A DNA stretch of 43,783 nt from an uncultured Clostridium sp. GTDB lineage: Bacteria > Bacillota > Clostridia > TANB77 > CAG-508. The notes beneath the pieces were generated by a model that saw only the letters and a program-made list of their open reading frames with translations, was not told the DNA's origin and did no database searches. The stretch spans positions 1-43,783 of the forward strand of contig CAOKQM010000007.1 of assembly GCA_948470875.1 (NCBI GenBank), in the 5' to 3' direction. Below, one piece after another: positions 33,131-43,744 of this stretch; the first letter of the stretch is position 1; every line of letters starts with the position of its first letter. Position numbers and translations under genes: made by a program.

Positions 33131-35647
33131 ATGAAAACAAAGACAAAAAGAAAATTAATCAAATTACTAAAAATAACAATGATTTTGTTTGCTGTGCTAA
33201 ATATAGTAGAAATTATTTTTGGTACTACTACAAAAGCATTTGCTGTGGGATTTGATATTTCAAGTGTTTTGGGAAATGGATTATTAGCTGGTTTAACATT
33301 TGCTTTTGGAGGTTTACCATTAATTATTATAACAGTTGTTAAATTAGGAATTCTAGTTTTTGGTTTGCTTCTTTATGGCATTATGTCATCTTTTTATAGT
33401 ACTCTGGCAACTAAACCTGCTGTTCCAACGTTAAAAGGAATTATATTTTCAGGTACTGGCTCAGGAGCTGCTAGTGATGTTTTAAGTGTTAATTTTTTTA
33501 ATATTGGAAATACAGCTTCTGATTTAGCACAAACTTTTAGAGGAGCTGTTGCTAAATGGTATTATATTTTAAGATTAATCTCAGCTGCTATATTATTAGT
33601 TATTTTAATTTATGTAGGAATTAGAATGGCATTATCAAGTGCTGGACAAGAACAAGCAAAATACAAACAAATGCTTACGAATTGGGTTATGAGTGTTGCT
33701 TTATTATTTTTATTGCATTATATTATTTTATTTATCATTAATGTAAATATGGCTTTGGTTAAATCCATGGCTGGTATCATGAAAGATGACCCAATGAAAG
33801 GAATGCTAAATTTAGTTAGTGGTTTTGTATGGGCGGTAGGAATTGAAGGAATTTTTGCTGCAGTTTTATATGTAGTTATGGTAGGACAAATTTTTTCATT
33901 CTTTTTAATGTATTTAAAACGTATGATAACTGTTGGTTTTTTGATTATGATTTCACCACTAATTTGCATTACTTATTCCATTGACAAAATGGGAGATGGA
34001 AAAGCTCAAGCTTTAAATAATTGGCTAAAAGAATTATCTTACAATATACTAATTCAGCCATTTCATGCGATTATCTATTTGGCTTTTATGGGAGCAGTTG
34101 GAGATATGATAAACGCAAATCCATTGGGTATAGGAGCTTATATTTTAGCCATTATTATTATGAAATTTATGAAACAAGCAGAGGAGATTTTGAGAAAAAT
34201 ATTCCACTTTGATGCAAGTTCTATGGGCTCATTGGCAGAATCTGGTCAAGCAATTGCCAATGCAAGAGGAAGATTTGTTGAGTTTGGTAAAGGTGCTGCA
34301 ACAGCTGTGATTGGATTTAATGCGGCAGGAGGATTTAAAGGACTTAAAGAAGCTAGAGCTGATAGAAGAGTAGAAAAACAAGCAAGAAGAGATTTGAAAA
34401 CAGAATTTAAAGAAAATGGTCCAGAAGATATGTCATTTAGGCAATATCTAGATTCAGCAGAAGGACAACAAAGATTTGAAGAATTGAAGCAAACAAATGC
34501 AAGACAAATGAAAGAACAAGCAGAAGCAGAAAAACAGGCAAAAGCAAAACGAAAATATGATGCAAAATATGGAGAAGGTGCTTACGATCAAAAAATCGAA
34601 GATGAAGCAAGAAAGGCATATGATGCAGAACATGGAGAAGGTAATTATGACAGAATGAAACGTATGGCTTCTAAAAAGAATAAATATGGGCAACCAACTA
34701 ATACAGCACAACGAGCACAAAGTATAATTAATAATGCCCAAGATGGAGTCAAAGAAGATGTTGCAAAACAGGCTTTGAAAGAAACTTCATTTGGAAATAC
34801 AAAAGCAGGAAAAACGATTCATGGATTCAAAACAGCGTATGGCAATTTCAGCAATTCGAGAATCGGAAAAATGTATCTAGCAGGTGCCAAAGATAGTACA
34901 AAAGTAGCAGCAGCTATTGCATTAGGTGGTTTTGCGTATGGTGCAACAGGAGGAGATATGCAAGATGCGATTTCAGCAGGGCAATTGGGTTATGGTTTAG
35001 CAGATGGTACTTTATCTGGAACCAGTAAAACCGTTGCAAATGATGCAACAGACAAGATGAAAAAATACATGGAAGTAACCGGAAAAAGTTCTTCTGATAT
35101 TAGCAAAGAAATGAATTCAATAGAAGCAAAAGGAGATGCTGGTCTTTACAAAGAACTAAATAAACAACAAAGAGAATTGATTAATGAAATTGCCAAATTG
35201 ATAGGTAGTAGAGATAAAGCAATGGAATTTGTAACCAATATTAATTACAATGCTAACCAAGAAGATGCCAAAATGGATTTGGATGCATTAATCGATGGTT
35301 TAGAAATTGATGATCCAGCAGAAAAACGTAAAATACAACAAAAAACAAAAGATTACACAGGAGATTTATTAGAAGCAAAATTGTACAGCAATATTCAGCA
35401 AATGAAAAATGCTGGAGGAACGGTTGATATATTAAGTACAAAAGTTGAGAAAAAGGTAGAAAAATATGAAAAGGTAATTGAACAAACCCAAAATGCAAAT
35501 GTAAATATGAATACAAGAGTAAATGTAAATCAAAGACCAGATGGAACTTTTGACACACAGACCGATACACGAGCAGATGTAGATGGCGCTGGAACAACCA
35601 GTCGTTCAAGTCGCTCAAGTGGTGGAAGCAGACAATCAAATTCATAA
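33131..35647 (+). CDS. TrbL/VirB6-type polytopic membrane protein 3
   Basis: 838 residues. N-terminal signal-like segment to about 37 (KAFAVG), a hydrophobic hairpin (about 45-95), and the TrbL core (about 135-370) with AVAKWYYILRLISAAILLVI, YVGIRMALSSAGQEQAKYKQ, YLKRMITVGFLIMISPLICI, DKMGDGKAQALNNWLKELSY and IQPFHAIIYLAFM. A ~450-residue hydrophilic tail follows: Lys/Glu/Ala-rich helices (about 400-520, with a repeated AKYGEGAYD / AEHGEGNYD element), a small Gly/Ala hydrophobic patch near 600, and an Arg/Ser/Gly end. The tail suggests cytoplasmic interactions. All three TrbLs share a common core with different appendages. TAGGATGG precedes the ATG. Confidence 0.85.
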   Translation: MKTKTKRKLIKLLKITMILFAVLNIVEIIFGTTTKAFAVGFDISSVLGNGLLAGLTFAFGGLPLIIITVVKLGILVFGLLLYGIMSSFYSTLATKPAVPTLKGIIFSGTGSGAASDVLSVNFFNIGNTASDLAQTFRGAVAKWYYILRLISAAILLVILIYVGIRMALSSAGQEQAKYKQMLTNWVMSVALLFLLHYIILFIINVNMALVKSMAGIMKDDPMKGMLNLVSGFVWAVGIEGIFAAVLYVVMVGQIFSFFLMYLKRMITVGFLIMISPLICITYSIDKMGDGKAQALNNWLKELSYNILIQPFHAIIYLAFMGAVGDMINANPLGIGAYILAIIIMKFMKQAEEILRKIFHFDASSMGSLAESGQAIANARGRFVEFGKGAATAVIGFNAAGGFKGLKEARADRRVEKQARRDLKTEFKENGPEDMSFRQYLDSAEGQQRFEELKQTNARQMKEQAEAEKQAKAKRKYDAKYGEGAYDQKIEDEARKAYDAEHGEGNYDRMKRMASKKNKYGQPTNTAQRAQSIINNAQDGVKEDVAKQALKETSFGNTKAGKTIHGFKTAYGNFSNSRIGKMYLAGAKDSTKVAAAIALGGFAYGATGGDMQDAISAGQLGYGLADGTLSGTSKTVANDATDKMKKYMEVTGKSSSDISKEMNSIEAKGDAGLYKELNKQQRELINEIAKLIGSRDKAMEFVTNINYNANQEDAKMDLDALIDGLEIDDPAEKRKIQQKTKDYTGDLLEAKLYSNIQQMKNAGGTVDILSTKVEKKVEKYEKVIEQTQNANVNMNTRVNVNQRPDGTFDTQTDTRADVDGAGTTSRSSRSSGGSRQSNS

Positions 35648-35664
35648 ACAAAAGGAGAAAAATT

Positions 35665-36207
35665 ATGGTGAAGAAAAATAAGAAAAAAAATGAAAAAAAG
35701 ATAATGTACATAACAATTGGCACAATTCTCATTCTTATTTTATTCGCCATAATTTTTATGCCAAAAAATAACAAAAATCAGTCTGAAGAAATAGAAGAAG
35801 AACTAACAGAAGAACAAATGGAAGTTATGGAACAAGAGGCAGACACAGCGCTTTTACAAGAGATGGAAGAAAGAGACAGAATGGAATATTATTTTGGGAA
35901 GTTTTTAGAAAAGATAGAAAACGAAGAATATGAAAAAGCGTATGGATTTTTGTATCAAGACTTTAAAAATACGTATTTTCCAACACTCGAAGATTTCACC
36001 AAATATGTTCAAAAAACCTTTTCTGAAATGTCAGATATCGAACATGAAAACATAGAAAGAAATGGAGATGTGTATGTTCTTTGGATTCGTGTAGGCGATG
36101 TGTTAAATGCAAAACCTAACGAGAAAAAGCCCATGAACATTGTTATCAAAGAAAATGATTATAATGATTTTGTTATGTCATTTAGTGTGATAGAAAACGA
36201 AAAATAA
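35665..36207 (+). CDS. Single-pass protein with NTF2/VirB8-like domain (short)
   Basis: 180 residues. A basic N-terminus and membrane span (about 12-31), an acidic linker (EEIEEELTEEQMEVMEQE), then a domain at about 70-178 whose start (YYFGKFLEKIENEEYEKAYGFLYQDFKNTYFPTLEDF) has the helix pattern of NTF2-like folds, as in VirB8/TcpC, which link the inner membrane to the channel. The assignment is by pattern only. It pairs with the longer NTF2-like protein 11 bp downstream. AAAGGAG precedes the ATG. Confidence 0.65.
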   Translation: MVKKNKKKNEKKIMYITIGTILILILFAIIFMPKNNKNQSEEIEEELTEEQMEVMEQEADTALLQEMEERDRMEYYFGKFLEKIENEEYEKAYGFLYQDFKNTYFPTLEDFTKYVQKTFSEMSDIEHENIERNGDVYVLWIRVGDVLNAKPNEKKPMNIVIKENDYNDFVMSFSVIENEK

Positions 36208-36218
36208 GGAGAAGACAA

Positions 36219-37190
36219 ATGTTTACAGATATTAGATTGAAAATAGCACGTTTTTTTAGAAAAAATGGTAAAATAATTTTTATTATTTTTTCTGTGTGGA
36301 TGATTGTATTTTTTATCAATTTATTTTTGAAAACACATCAGCCAAAACCAGAATTGCAAACGACCTATGAGCCACATACAGCAGTTATGGATACCAAAAG
36401 TTCAGTTCCTAAGCTTGTGAGCGAACCAATTGAAGAAATGATTGAAACTTATGTTGGATATTGCAATGATGGCAATTGGCAAGCTGCTTTTTCTATGTTG
36501 TCACCAACTTGCCAAGAATATGGTTTTAGCAATGATGTAACAGAATTTATGGAATATGTTTATACCAAAATGCCAACAAAGAAAAAGTATGCCATTCAAA
36601 ATTATTCCAATGAAGGAAAAACATATATTTATCAAATTAAATATACAGATGATTTATTAGCAACTGGTCTTACTAACACAACTTACCAATTCACAGAAGA
36701 AAAAATGATTTTTAAAAGGCAAAAAGATGGAACCATTGAAATGACAGTTGGAAATTTTGTAGATTATGCAGATATCAAAAATATTTCAGAAAATGAATAT
36801 TTAAAAGTAGATGTAAAATCTGTAATAAAGTATTATAGTCTAGAAGCTTATGTTGTCAAGTTCACAAATCGTACCGAACATACCATTGTTATTTCAGACG
36901 GGCAAGAAAAAGCAGAAGTTTTATTAAAACTAGATTCAGAAGATACAAGAACAAAAACAGATTCTGTGGGAGACATAATTTTAGAGCCAAAAGAAAGTAA
37001 AACTTTTAATTTAAAATTTCAGAAATTTTATGATAATGATGATGAAGCAAAAAGTTTAGATTTTGGTTCAATTCGTGTCATGGAAAATTATTCTGGAACC
37101 AAAGGTGTATCAAGTGAAATCATTCAGCAGGAAATCCAAAATGCAATTGCAAAATTTAGTGTAAGTATACCAATCAAATATAAAAATTAG
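36219..37190 (+). CDS. Single-pass protein with NTF2/VirB8-like domain plus a C-terminal beta domain
   Basis: 323 residues. Membrane span at about 21-40, an NTF2-like helical start at about 70-115 (IEEMIETYVGYCNDGNWQAAFSMLSPTCQEYGF), the following beta-rich part to about 195, then a separate beta domain (about 205-320) with the look of an Ig-like fold (VKFTNRTEHTIVISDG, ILEPKESKTFNLKF). The two Cys at about 79 and 101 could form a disulphide outside the cell. The likely role is a VirB8/TcpC-like structural bridge. AAGGAG precedes the ATG. Confidence 0.65.
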   Translation: MFTDIRLKIARFFRKNGKIIFIIFSVWMIVFFINLFLKTHQPKPELQTTYEPHTAVMDTKSSVPKLVSEPIEEMIETYVGYCNDGNWQAAFSMLSPTCQEYGFSNDVTEFMEYVYTKMPTKKKYAIQNYSNEGKTYIYQIKYTDDLLATGLTNTTYQFTEEKMIFKRQKDGTIEMTVGNFVDYADIKNISENEYLKVDVKSVIKYYSLEAYVVKFTNRTEHTIVISDGQEKAEVLLKLDSEDTRTKTDSVGDIILEPKESKTFNLKFQKFYDNDDEAKSLDFGSIRVMENYSGTKGVSSEIIQQEIQNAIAKFSVSIPIKYKN

Positions 37191-37214
37191 TCTAAATAGA
37201 GGTGGTGATAAAAA

Positions 37215-40200
37215 ATGGATGAAGAACAAATGAATCAACCAAGAAAGCCAAGAAAAAATCCTGCGCGAAAACCAGGAGAAATAGAAGCAAAAGCAAGAGC
37301 CGCTCAGCAAACATTAAATAGAGGAGCAAATATTGCTACAAAATCAGCAGAAAAAAGTGCAGAAAAAGCAGTACAAGCTAGTGGAAAAAAAGCAGCAAAG
37401 TTAACAGCAAAAGCTGCTCAAAAAACTAAAATGGCTGGAAACTTGACAAAAGCAGCAGCCAAAGCTGGAAAAGTTGCGCAAGTGGCAGCCAAATTAGCCA
37501 AAATTATGGCAACTGTGGGAATTTTTATTCTGATTTTTATTGCGATTGTTGGTTTATTAGTGTTTTTATTAACGGGACTTGGCTTAATTATGGCAGGATT
37601 ACAAAAAGTGGCACAAGCCTTTTGGGACTTTTGTGTGAACCTTACAGTTGGTCAAGAAAATAATATTCATGCAGATGAAATTCGAGACACACTTTCGTAT
37701 TTAGAGGAAATGGGATATGATGTTTATGGGTATGGATTTGTTACCAAACAAGATGCCTACATAGTAAAGAAAACAAAAGAAGAAGACCAATATGGGAATG
37801 AATATGTAAAAGATAAACAAAAAGAATTAAACACAAGTTATTTTGCAGCTTCAAATGACTCAACTTTTAAATACATCACAGCTTATTTAATATCAGATAA
37901 TTATGCACAAACCGTAAAAAATTCAAACGTTAGTTTTAAAACCTGGTTTGGTGGTGCAGGACAGGCTATTAAAAATATGTGGTCTAGCGTTTTTGGAGGT
38001 GAGATTAAAGAGGCAGAATTTGGCTCTGGTCTAATTTCAATTCACCACGATGGTTCAAAGGGTGACGGAGGACAAGAAGGAATTGGTGTTGTTGGTGAAG
38101 AATTTAGCAACTTTTGGGAAAAAGGTTATGTTAAAGTGGACAATGGCAAATTAAAAGTAGATGGTGGAGGCATGTTCAATACAGCTGTATTTGAATATTC
38201 ATTAGATGGCTGGACAGGAAGATATTCAATGCCACTAGAATTCCTTTTATCGGTACATCTTGCTACCATGGCACCAGATTTAAGCTATGAATTGGCCACT
38301 TCATTTGACACAGATGTAGAAATTTTATTATACAAATCACAAGGTGGAGAAATCGATGCAGCAGTTCAAGAAAATGGCAAAGAAAACACTAGAACATTAC
38401 GAAGTAAATTAACGGAAATAAATGATAGTTGGTTTGCAGATGGTAATAGTGTTACAGATACTTTAGATAATTGGAGTTTAAGTAAATCAGAAACTCTAGA
38501 AATACTTCAACAAACCAATATAGAAAGTTATAAAAAAGAAAGTGATAAATACAAATGTATAGGACCACCAGTTTGGAAAGAATTAGGTTCTGAAACGCCA
38601 ATTATAAATGAAACTGTAGTTGGGGTAACTGAAGAAAAAGCCGATGAATTAAAAGGAAAAATTATAGACAAGGTAAATGAACTTTTAGAGAACAATGGGC
38701 TAGAAAGCTATAAAAACTTAATAGAACAAGATGTGCAAAAATTTTTAGAAGGAAGTACAACAACGGCTATGCGAGCACAAAAACAAATATTTGCAGCTCC
38801 AACAGAAACTGAGGTAGAGATAACTTATACACCACTAAGTACTGGCATAGAAGATAGAAAGAATTTTGTAACTATGAAAGTTGAGTGGGAAGGATTTGAA
38901 AATGATCAAATTTCAGTCAAATGTTTTATTCCAGAGTATGATATAGCGAAAACGGAAGAGGTGTTAAATTCTGAATTAGAAGAGGAAGTAAATACATTTA
39001 TAGAAAACGTAAAAGAAATTAAGGCAACTACAGGAGAAGCAAACTATCAAATAACAAATGCAGGATTGGAGGATTCTGAAACATTAAAAGAAAAAATAAA
39101 AGATTGGTATGAGGCGATAGGAGCTAGAACAAATTTAAATGACTATTTTGGATTTGGTGAAGCTCTTAATGGAAATCATGCAATAAAGGTCAATGGAAAA
39201 ATATCACAAGAAACAGCTAATCAAAATCCACCAGATTCAAGTGAAAATAATGGAAGCAATCAAAATGACGCAACTCAAATTGTAGTGAAAAAGAGTTTAA
39301 CAATACAAGGTGAATATAATAACTCAGAAATAAGAGGCTCATACGATGGTGATGATGATGCAAGATTTCAGTTAAAAGTCAGTCCATTAAAGATTAACGA
39401 TACACAAGCTACTTATACAGTAACATTGCTAGTAAAAACAAATGACCAAAGTGAAATTAAATGGTGTGATGACCCTAATAATACAGCAGATGAAGCATGT
39501 GAATGCTGTGCAGCATATGTTAGCTTGATTTATAAGTCATTAAATGAAATTAAAGTAAGTAGTTTAGATGCTTATTTTCCATACATCAATAAAGTAAAAA
39601 ATCATTGGTATAGAGATGTATATTTTACCAAAGCAGCTGCCGAATTAGCAGGAGAACATAACTTGGTTGCAACAGATGATGAATACGAAAAACAAACTGG
39701 CGAAAGATGGACATTATATGAAACAGATGACAACAATCAATATGAATTATATGCGTATATCTATCAAAATGGTGATTACAAAACAGAATTTACGGAAACA
39801 AAGAATGGCTATTTAGTATGTAAAAAAGTGGAAAAAGGCAAAGGAACGTATCGTTTGAATCAAGATGGTGTTACTTATGAAAAAGCTCAAGCAGATGGGG
39901 AATATAAGTTAGTATGCAAAAAAGATAGCAAGTATACAGATTATAATGGTGATGTAGAAAAATTTAGAGTGGGTAAAAAAGCACAAACCAAAACATTACC
40001 AGATAACTGGAGCGCTTATGGTCCATCCAAAAAAGCTGGTGTTTGGACAACCCTTTCTGTAAATGACGAATCACCTAAAAAGATTCAAACAGCAACTGAA
40101 TTGGGATTAGAATTTTTGTACAAAGCAAGCTATGATTCGGTTGAGCAAATAGAAGATGGCGTAAGAGGCCAAACCAATTCAAAGATTAAAAAACTATTTT

Positions 40201-43098
40201 TAGATGATTATTATTTATACGATGGAACAGGTCCAAGAGCAGCATTAATTCAAAAAGCAAAGGAAATGGCTGGCTCAGATGACCCAGATGATTTTAGGAA
40301 AAAACATAAGAAAAATGAAATCATAGAAGTGAATTATACACCAATTGATGATGAAGGAAACAAGCAAGACTCTAAAGAATATAAAACCACCATAGACGAA
40401 ATTTCAGGTCCAATTAATATTACGCATTCTTCATTAAGTGCATTTAGTATGTTACAAAATATGCACACACTAGATGCAGAATACATTTACCATGACTTCA
40501 AAGAATTAATTGTTGAGTTAAATTACTTTGATAAAGAAGATTTAGTAGAACCAGAAAGTGAAGTTTTAATGTTTCCAATTTCAGGCTATGCAGCCAATGG
40601 TTGGCCAAAAGCCAGATATGATAAAAGCGAAGATTATTATGGAACATTAATTCATTCAGCATCAGATTATAATGCAAAAACAGAAGAGACACAAGCTGAG
40701 ATTTATAAAAATATAGGAGAATTGGTTGAACAAGAATTTGCTGATGTAGATACTTTAAATAAAGGAAATCAAGCGAATCCAAAGTCTCAAAATCCAATAC
40801 ATTCCAATAAACCAACAGGAAATGGAAGTGGTTATAAAGGAGATACATTAATAGAAACGGCTACAAATTGTTGGCAATATATTGTTGATTCAGGAAAATA
40901 TACATATGCTGGAGCAGCAATACCAATAACAGGAGGAAGTACGGTAGATTGTAGTTCATTTATATCTTGGATATTATATGAATATGGTTATGAAGATTTT
41001 GGTGGCTGGCAAAACTGTACAGGAGATTTTATGACAAAAGATTGGAACAGTATGTATGGTTGGGAAGTTATTGAAGTTGGACCAGGAGAAGACTGTAGCT
41101 CTCAAATTCAGCCAGGTGATATTTTTGTAAGAGATAATGGTGGTGGAGTTGGTGCTTGTGGACATGTTCAATTTATTTACTCAATAGAAGAAGACGGAAC
41201 TATTATTACCTATGATTGTGGTAGTTCTAGTCATTGGGTAACTGCTAATAGAGAAGGATATATAAGTAATTTTACCAGAGGGGACAGTAAAAATAGACCA
41301 GGAAAAATTATTAGAATTGAAAATCCAAGCACAAAAAAAGAGTTAAATAAATTTGAAGGTTATGCTGGTAGTATAGCTGCAACTGAAAACGAAGAAGCCA
41401 AACCAGAATATGTATTAGCACCAGTAACAGGTGAGGTTTTGAAATATGGAACAACGGAAAGAAAGAATTTAGAAACAGGAAAAACAGATATTGTTGGCTA
41501 CATCAAAATTAGAGCATTAGGAAATAAAGAACGTAAATTAGTAGGTAATAATGCAAAGTATAAATTTGGAAGAGTTGAAGATGATGAAAAAAAAGAAATT
41601 TATGGGGATTATTTAACAAAAGATGATGCTTTAGGTTGGCTAGATGAGGCTTATGGTGATCAAGCAGAAGAAGGCGAAAAACCAACAAAACGTGATAAAG
41701 TAGGATATGACTATTTTTGGGAAGAATACAAAAATGCTGGTATATCAGATAACGTGATTTATATAGAAGGATTTGATGTTTCAGATATTCTTGGCGAAGA
41801 CATTGCAGGAACTCCAGAGGCGCCTCCTCAAAATGAAAGCAAAAGCCAAAAATCATATATTCAAAAACTTTCTAAGTATATTTCTGGTGAATCTGCAACT
41901 GACGATAATCCAGCTCCTCAAAATGCTTATTCGACAACCTACACAGTTCCAAATTTGCTAGATGACAATCGAGAATTTGCGCTTAAAATTGGAGAACAAG
42001 CCAAAGAAGATGCAGTTTATACTTTTTCACAAGGTAGTGGCTCAAAACAGAGAATTTACATTAAAGAAGGAGCTGTTATTGGAAAGACATATCAAGATGG
42101 TGACAAACGTGTTTGCCAGAATAAAAAACTAACTGTTTTAACAGAAGAAGAGAAGCAGAAAGCTCAAGAAGATACGGAAACGCTTGCGGCTGAGGTAACT
42201 ACTTCTAAAAAAACTGGTAATAATTTAGGTACTAGTTCAGACAATAACGTTGAAACAGAAAAAAAGAAATTTGCAATCGGTAACTATATACGTGTTATCA
42301 TGCGTGATACAGATGACCAAGTTGTTGATCATGTGGATGAATACTTCGAACGTTTAGAAGAAGGACAAGAGGTAAAGAAAAGTGATACTGATGTTGATTT
42401 TGAATTTTTCTATTTCTTACCAAAAGAAGGTGGAGCAATTGACATTTCTGGAAGTGGTCCAGAAGAAGTTTCAATTAAATCATGGAATTCAAATGAAATG
42501 GCAGCAGGTATTATTCAATGGACATCTCTTTTAAATACAGGCATGAATAATATCGTTGATAAATTATGCAAAAGAGCATATGAATTAGATAGTGATTTGT
42601 GTAAGGAATTAAAAGCATTTACTTCAATGAATGTACAACAAATTTTCAATAGTGAAGAAGACTTACAGGCTGCTTTTACAACAATTTGTCAAAGAGATAG
42701 AGATGCTTTCTTTAATCTACAAGCAGAAATTGCTAAAGAAGGATTTTTATATTTTGCTACCAGAAATCGGTAACCATACAGCAGAAGATGAACTTAATGC
42801 AACATATGGATGGATAGAAGAAAGACCACAAGTGATTCAAGGAACAATCTTTTCAATGTGGTGCTATAGTACAAATGCTAGTTTAGTAGAGCCAAGTTGG
42901 AGAAATTTGTCAGATAAGGATTTATTAGCTGCTGTAATTAATAAATGTTGTTCGATTGGATCTACTGCTGGAGATCTGAGTCAAAGATGGCGTGAACAAG
43001 AAAGGATAGCAAATGATATTTTAGATGGAAAATGTACAGACCAAGAGTTAGAAACATTTGTTAGAACTGGTCAAGTACCGTCTGGACTTAGTTGGTAA
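37215..43098 (+). CDS. Giant (1960-residue) membrane-anchored protein with NlpC/P60-like peptidase domain, read through a +1 shift at 42768
   Basis: An Ala/Lys-rich cytoplasmic N-terminus (about 1-95) precedes one membrane span (about 97-128), so nearly all of the protein is outside. About 1215-1380 is an NlpC/P60-like cysteine peptidase: VDCSSF with Cys at about 1246, PGDIFV, GHVQFI with His at about 1317, and another His at about 1340. Such domains cut peptidoglycan peptides, which fits boring a hole for the channel (VirB1/TcpG role). The C-terminal ~220 residues (from SNEMAAGIIQWTS, about 1758, to the end) resemble a helical lysozyme-like or binding domain, and the CGG shift falls in its middle (ATRN-GNHTAEDEL). 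Without the shift TAA follows at once. GAGGTGGTG precedes the ATG. Confidence 0.82.
42768..42771 (+). other. +1 frameshift site CGGT in the NlpC/P60 giant
   Basis: AAT CGG TAA becomes AAT (C) GGT AAC CAT. The unshifted codon after CGG is a stop, so without the shift the last 110 residues are lost. The downstream frame is open to 43098 and ends in front of a GGAGAGG site for the next gene. Confidence 0.82.
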
Positions 43099-43109
43099 AG
43101 GAGAGGTAT

Positions 43110-43694
43110 ATGAAAACAAAAGTTAAAAACATTATAATGATATTATCGCTATTACTATTACTATTGATTATTTGTACAGTTGTACTAAGTAAAGAAAAGA
43201 TAGTAGCAAAGAGCAATTTAAAATATATTAAAGATGAATATTCAATGAAAGAAGATGTTCTTACTCCTCAAAAAGTATATTTAGTAATAGCTGAATATGA
43301 AGGAAAGGTTCCAATGAGAAGCATTTATAAGGCAATGTATCATATTGTAACACAAGTTTTTCCGAAATATTATAAAGAGGCAAAAAATTTAGATGAGCAA
43401 GGATTAGAAAAGTATTTTGAAAAAAATCAAGAAATTATTTACATGGAAGCTGGAGTTAAGAAAAAAGAAGATTTTACTAACCTAATAAATACTTTAAAAC
43501 AACTAAATGGAGACAAATTAGAGTTTTCAAGTTATCGTTTTGACGAAAAGACGATTCATAAAAGAACAGATAATGTTACAGCAGATTTATATGTAACTTA
43601 CCAAAATAACGAAGAAATAAAGTTTTCAGCTAAAATACAAAATAAACTATATGAGAATAGGACACCAGTTATTTTAAAATCAGCTATACAATAA
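43110..43694 (+). CDS. Single-pass membrane protein at the end of the secretion locus (unrecognised)
   Basis: 194 residues from the ATG at 43110, preceded by GGAGAGG; the open frame back to 43092 overlaps the previous gene. Membrane span at about 8-27, then an outside domain of ~165 residues of mixed helix and strand with no recognised motif. The layout (short tail in, ~100-170 residues out) is like the two NTF2-like proteins upstream. It is the last gene of the run, and a strong terminator follows. Confidence 0.7.
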   Translation: MKTKVKNIIMILSLLLLLLIICTVVLSKEKIVAKSNLKYIKDEYSMKEDVLTPQKVYLVIAEYEGKVPMRSIYKAMYHIVTQVFPKYYKEAKNLDEQGLEKYFEKNQEIIYMEAGVKKKEDFTNLINTLKQLNGDKLEFSSYRFDEKTIHKRTDNVTADLYVTYQNNEEIKFSAKIQNKLYENRTPVILKSAIQ

Positions 43695-43700
43695 CACTTT

Positions 43701-43731
43701 CCCCTGAACTTTAAGTTCAGGGGATTTTTTT
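43701..43731 (+). terminator. Terminator closing the secretion locus
   Basis: A 10-bp perfect stem CCCCTGAACT (43701-43710) / AGTTCAGGGG (43714-43723) with a 3-nt loop, then ATTTTTTT. It begins 7 bp after the last stop. Confidence 0.9.
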
Positions 43732-43744
43732 AATTTAAGAAGAA

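Noticed and set aside
2657..42771. Random sequencing or assembly indels as the cause of the broken frames
   Set aside because: All events are an extra C directly before GG, none is in a homopolymer, and all six coincide with the only in-frame CGG codons of the window. Random errors would not do this. A motif-specific artefact cannot be fully excluded without reads, because about 85 other CGGs are fine but lie in different frames.
2657..42771. CGG simply reassigned to another amino acid
   Set aside because: Reassignment would not change frame, yet five of the six sites require +1 to reach the conserved downstream sequence.
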